DNA of 9,400 nt from JAGFIY01 sp964499285 (GTDB lineage: Bacteria > Bacteroidota > Ignavibacteria > Ignavibacteriales > Melioribacteraceae). The stretch is taken from assembly GCA_964499285.1 (NCBI GenBank), contig CAZCLA010000060.1, positions 1-9,400 on the forward strand. Direction: 5' to 3'. The notes below the pieces were generated by a model. That model was given only the letters and a program-made list of their open reading frames with translations, made no database searches and was not told where the DNA came from. Within the stretch, counting starts at the first letter, position 1, and every line of letters begins with the position of its first letter. Shown one piece after another: positions 6,456-9,400 of the stretch. A program made the position numbers and the translations under genes.

Positions 6456-7343
6456 ATGGCAACAAAACATAAAATAATCTTTGGTAATTGTATGGATATG
6501 AGTGAAATTGCTGATGAAAGCATTCACTTTGCCGTTACTTCACCACCATATTTTAATGCGCCCTTTGACTATAATGGATTGTTTACGAATTATGACCAAT
6601 ATTTAGGCGTATTGAACAAATTTGCAAATGAATCCTTTCGTGTTTTACAAGAAGGTCGAATATTTGCATTAAATATTGATGATATGTTGGTAAATGGTGA
6701 AAAATATCCAATTGTTGCTGATTCAATAAAAATTTTTCAAAATGCCGGTTTTAGATACAGAGATAAAATTGTTTGGAAAAAGCCCGATGGCTATCTGAGG
6801 ATTAGTAAAAGAAGTGGAGTAATTTTACAAAATCCTTATCCTATGTATTACTATCCAGATAATCTACTGGAAAGTATTGTGATTTTCCAAAAAGGCAAAT
6901 TTAATTATCGCACTATTTCACAAGAAATACGTGAACTATCAAAAATTGATAAGAAGGAATTCCAAAATAAAAATTGGCACCGTACACTTTGGGAAATAAC
7001 AAACGTACTACCTGGATCAAAATTAGAAAAAAATGTAGCCGCATTTCCAGAAGAACTTCCCTACCGCTTAATTAAACTTTTTTCATATGTTGGCGAAACT
7101 GTGCTTGATCCTTTTCTTGGCAGCGGTACTACAATGAAAGTTGCCCGCCTTTTAAGCAGAAACTCGGTTGGATTTGAAATTATTCGAGATCTTGAAAAAA
7201 CGATCAAGATTAAAACTGGTTTTGACATTAACAAGGATATGTTTAATAATGAAGACAGTTTGGAAATTATGGAAAGAAAAACTGGTAAATATAAGTATGT
7301 CACTCTTGAATATATTGAGAATAAAAAGAAAAAAGGATTATAA
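6456..7343 (+). CDS. Site-specific DNA methyltransferase, beta class (N4-cytosine or N6-adenine)
   Basis: Transfers a methyl group from S-adenosylmethionine to an exocyclic amino group in DNA. The catalytic motif IV TSPPYF (28-33) comes first and the SAM-binding motif I DPFLGSGTT (218-226) last, with motif X-like sequence just before it (FPEELPYRLIKLFS, 197-210). That order defines the beta class. SPPY is more usual for N4-cytosine enzymes than DPPY, but some N6-adenine enzymes also carry it, so the target base is open. The length of 295 residues is normal for a stand-alone enzyme, and residues 110-190 probably hold the target recognition region. It is first in the M-R-M operon, so protective methylation would be made before the nuclease. 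The ATG at 6456 is the only good start and lacks a Shine-Dalgarno sequence. The last codons supply the ribosome-binding site of the next gene. Confidence 0.92.
   Translation: MATKHKIIFGNCMDMSEIADESIHFAVTSPPYFNAPFDYNGLFTNYDQYLGVLNKFANESFRVLQEGRIFALNIDDMLVNGEKYPIVADSIKIFQNAGFRYRDKIVWKKPDGYLRISKRSGVILQNPYPMYYYPDNLLESIVIFQKGKFNYRTISQEIRELSKIDKKEFQNKNWHRTLWEITNVLPGSKLEKNVAAFPEELPYRLIKLFSYVGETVLDPFLGSGTTMKVARLLSRNSVGFEIIRDLEKTIKIKTGFDINKDMFNNEDSLEIMERKTGKYKYVTLEYIENKKKKGL
7332..7337 (+). promoter_or_regulatory. Ribosome binding site fixing the start of the nuclease gene
   Basis: AAAGGA lies 10 bases before the ATG at 7348 and inside the last codons of the preceding methyltransferase. It is the only good Shine-Dalgarno sequence in the operon. 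It supports 7348 over the first in-frame start at 7168, whose extra 60 residues would only be the methyltransferase sequence read in another frame. Confidence 0.65.
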
Positions 7344-7347
7344 CCAG

Positions 7348-8445
7348 ATGCATATTACAGCACAAATAACTGGAATAAAATATCAAACTTTTTGTACGGC
7401 TGAATTGAAAGAAATTGATTTTAATGAATTTGATATTAATTCTCGCATCACTTATTTCATTACTAAAAATAAAAATTTTAGCTTCAGTATCTCAAAATGG
7501 AAATCTCCTAAACGTACTCGCTCTTATCCCTTTGAAAGAGTTTATAATACGTTGGGATTCAACAAAAAAATAACTGTTATTCCTGTTATCAAAGATGAAG
7601 GTAAAGATGGAGATCGTGATTATGTTCAATGGGATACTATCTCACTGATGAGTCTGTTAGATGTTTTTGTAATATTCGCTTATTATGATAAAGCTCAAAA
7701 AAACCCGAGATACGACAACAAAGCAACTAATTTCGAGTTTGACAATAATTATGTCAAGAATAAGATTATTGAGATAAATAATTATCATTCTTCACCTTTG
7801 CATTGGAATTTAAAAGAAATTGAAGAATGTTTTCCAACTGTTTTAGATAAGGCTATAAAAGCATTTAAAGACCTTTCTAAAAAACTTGCCGTTGATTTTC
7901 ACGGTGAGGATGGAGTACTACAATTTAAGAATAAATTTCTAGAAGGATTAGACGAGTTTATGAATGCTTCTAGAATGAGAGCACAAGATGCTCAAAACAG
8001 AGAATTCAAAACAATTCAACCAAAGGAATATTTGGGGACTGAAACAAAAGCAACTATTACTATCAAAAATTACCTTGGTGGATTATATTACCTAACAACC
8101 GATGAAATTGATATTAAAAACGATGTACTTTATTTAATAGAGGGCAAACACTCAAGCAATGCCAAATTACCAAGCATTGGCGATATAAAAGATGGGTTAT
8201 TAAAAATGATTTTGTATTGTAATTTAAAGGACGTCAAAATTGACAACAAAAATTACAAAGTTCAACCAACATTAAAACTAACGTCCAATAAATTATTGCG
8301 TAATTTTTACTCGAAATCTGATAATAATATTCAAGAGTTTTGCAAGGATAATGGAATAAAAGAAAGTTTAGAGAAATTTTTAGTATTGCTGTTACAAGAA
8401 GCAAAATCAAATAATATTGAAATTATAATTGAAAATGTAAAATGA
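7348..8445 (+). CDS. Probable type II restriction endonuclease, PD-(D/E)XK-like, unassigned family
   Basis: Protein of 365 residues between two DNA methyltransferases, most likely the cognate endonuclease cutting unmethylated sites. I do not recognise the family. The best nuclease signature is in the C-terminal half: TDEIDIKNDVLYLIEGKHSS (251-270) offers acidic D252 or D255, then a hydrophobic strand ending E265-G-K267, the (D/E)XK arrangement. The conserved-looking N-terminal part has a basic WKSPKRTRSYPFERVYNTL (51-69) and an acidic KDEGKDGDRDYVQWDT (82-97), which may be a second catalytic or a DNA-binding segment. A helical, lysine-rich middle (160-225) follows. There is no signal peptide or membrane segment. 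The start at 7348 leaves a 4-base gap after the methyltransferase stop, and the stop overlaps the next start by 4 bases. Function is inferred mainly from position and the EXK motif. Confidence 0.7.
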   Translation: MHITAQITGIKYQTFCTAELKEIDFNEFDINSRITYFITKNKNFSFSISKWKSPKRTRSYPFERVYNTLGFNKKITVIPVIKDEGKDGDRDYVQWDTISLMSLLDVFVIFAYYDKAQKNPRYDNKATNFEFDNNYVKNKIIEINNYHSSPLHWNLKEIEECFPTVLDKAIKAFKDLSKKLAVDFHGEDGVLQFKNKFLEGLDEFMNASRMRAQDAQNREFKTIQPKEYLGTETKATITIKNYLGGLYYLTTDEIDIKNDVLYLIEGKHSSNAKLPSIGDIKDGLLKMILYCNLKDVKIDNKNYKVQPTLKLTSNKLLRNFYSKSDNNIQEFCKDNGIKESLEKFLVLLLQEAKSNNIEIIIENVK

Positions 8446-9314
8446 CAATAAAAAGTCCTTTAAGATACCCTGGTGGTAAAAGCAAAGCAATAAAAATAAT
8501 CTCGAAACTCATACCTGATTTTACGGAATTTCGAGAGCCATTTGTAGGTGGTGGCTCAGTTTATATTTACCTGAAACAAAAGTTTCCTAAAAGAGATTTT
8601 TGGATTAACGATATTTATAAAAATCTTTATCACTTTTGGAATGAGTGCAAAGAAAATCCGGTTGCGCTTATAAATACAATAAATAAGTTTCGTTCAGAAT
8701 TTTCCGATGGGAAGGATTTACATAGATTCTTATTAGAAAATATGGAGTCGTTTGATGAGAATAAAAAAGCTGCCGCCTTTTTCATTTTTAATAGAATTAC
8801 TTTTTCTGGAACTACAGAAAGTGGAGGTTTTTCTAATGCAGCATTTCATAAGAGATTTACAGACTCAAGCATCGAAAGAGTAAAATTACTTTCAAAGGTT
8901 TTGTTTAATACTAGAATTTCTAATCTAGATTATGAAGAACTAATTAATGCCGAAGGCGAAAATGTTTTTTTATTTCTTGACCCACCTTATTATTCCGCTA
9001 CAAAATCCGCGCTGTATGGAAAAAATGGAACTCTCCATAAAATATTTGATCACGAAAGGTTTGCGAATACAATTAAGCGATCAAAACATAAGTGGTTAAT
9101 TACTTATGATGACAGTAAATATATAAGAAATCTTTTTTCATTTGCCAATATCAAGTCTTGGGATTTAACATACGGAATGAGGAATGTAAATAAAGATTCC
9201 AATCAAATTGGAAAGGAATTATTTATTTCTAATTATTCTCTAGAAGATATTAAGGTGAAACAAATTGAATTATTTTCTCGTCCCAAATTGAATAAGAATA
9301 TTGCTTACACGTAG
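8442..9314 (+). CDS. DNA adenine methyltransferase, D12 class (Dam-like, alpha)
   Basis: N6-adenine methyltransferase of the D12 class. Motif X RYPGGKSKAI (8-17), the SAM-binding motif I EPFVGGGSV (32-40) and the catalytic motif IV DPPYY (180-184) are all present in the alpha-class order, and the 290-residue length is typical. Between them FNRITFSGTTESGGF (116-130) resembles the conserved middle segment of this class, and the target recognition region probably lies between about 60 and 170. The start ATG overlaps the nuclease stop (ATGA), with no Shine-Dalgarno sequence, so it should be translated by coupling to the nuclease. A different class from the first methyltransferase means the two enzymes probably modify different bases or strands of one site. 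Sequence specificity cannot be read from the protein. Confidence 0.94.
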   Translation: MTIKSPLRYPGGKSKAIKIISKLIPDFTEFREPFVGGGSVYIYLKQKFPKRDFWINDIYKNLYHFWNECKENPVALINTINKFRSEFSDGKDLHRFLLENMESFDENKKAAAFFIFNRITFSGTTESGGFSNAAFHKRFTDSSIERVKLLSKVLFNTRISNLDYEELINAEGENVFLFLDPPYYSATKSALYGKNGTLHKIFDHERFANTIKRSKHKWLITYDDSKYIRNLFSFANIKSWDLTYGMRNVNKDSNQIGKELFISNYSLEDIKVKQIELFSRPKLNKNIAYT

Positions 9315-9337
9315 TATGTAAATGACCAGTGGCTCAA

Positions 9338-9361
9338 GCCGAAAGCGTTTTCGCATCCGGC
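9338..9361 (+). terminator. Strong hairpin after the restriction-modification operon
   Basis: GCCGAAAGCG (9338-9347) and CGCATCCGGC (9352-9361) pair at 8 of 10 positions around a TTTT loop, 24 bases after the last stop codon. A second small hairpin GGC-TCAA-GCC (9331-9340) abuts it. The following sequence is AT-rich (9362-9376) but lacks an unbroken T-run, so it may be a weak terminator or part of a repeat continuing past the window. Confidence 0.4.
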
Positions 9362-9400
9362 ATTTGTATAATTTTAATGGTAGTTGTTCCCACATAGTGG

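Noticed and set aside
6333..6527. Minus-strand frame of 64 codons overlapping the first methyltransferase
   Set aside because: AT-rich shadow frame, overlaps the conserved TSPPY region, no motif.
7168..7347. 60-codon upstream extension of the nuclease frame
   Set aside because: It lies wholly inside the methyltransferase in another frame, across its conserved 3' end; the AAAGGA site and the ATG at 7348 give a better start.
6456..9314. Calling the operon DpnII/MboI (GATC-specific)
   Set aside because: The architecture of two methyltransferases plus nuclease is similar, but the nuclease is longer and shows no likeness I can recall to DpnII/MboI, and the first methyltransferase has TSPPY rather than DPPY. 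Specificity is left open.
1..9400. CRISPR array, tRNA or rRNA genes
   Set aside because: No regularly spaced direct repeats and no tRNA- or rRNA-like sequence were seen on either strand.

Overview
The window looks like a chromosomal piece from the Bacteroidota/Chlorobi/Ignavibacteria (FCB) group, most likely an Ignavibacteria-like bacterium. Three things point there: a secreted protein ending in a type IX secretion (T9SS) type A tail with the NYPNPFNP motif, a TTTG-N19-TAnnTTTG promoter of Bacteroidota type in front of carA, and moderate-to-low G+C. The assignment is inferred from protein and promoter style, with no marker gene present.

Left part (77-4350, minus strand): a carA-carB operon for both subunits of glutamine-dependent carbamoyl-phosphate synthase, overlapping by 4 bases. 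Both proteins resemble, from memory, the eukaryotic CPS II / CPS I lineage more than E. coli CarA/CarB. The carA promoter contains a perfect 8-base-arm palindrome between its -33 and -7 elements, a good operator candidate.

Middle part (4351-6455): divergent from carA lies one gene for an exported T9SS cargo protein of unknown function. Its C-terminal sorting domain carries a perfect 27-base palindrome inside the reading frame. Downstream is a decayed tract holding two relics of an integron-integrase-type tyrosine recombinase. The first relic runs straight into a dispersed palindromic repeat of the GTCATTGC...GCAATCTC kind. An AT-rich, gene-free stretch with small palindromes follows.

Right part (6456-9314, plus strand): a tightly packed restriction-modification operon in the order methyltransferase - nuclease - methyltransferase. 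The first gene is a beta-class enzyme (TSPPY then DPFLGSGTT), the last is a D12/Dam-like alpha-class N6-adenine enzyme. The 365-residue protein between them has a plausible PD-(D/E)XK core (D252/D255...E265-G-K267) and is probably the endonuclease, of a family I do not recognise. Gaps are +4 and -4 bases, so the three genes should be co-transcribed and translationally coupled. A strong hairpin follows the operon.

Overall reading: a core pyrimidine/arginine operon and a secreted-protein gene sit beside a small accessory island, where a defence module lies next to the remains of a site-specific recombinase. The best candidate for something undescribed is the M-R-M system with its unassigned nuclease. 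The in-frame palindrome and the eukaryote-like carAB are next.
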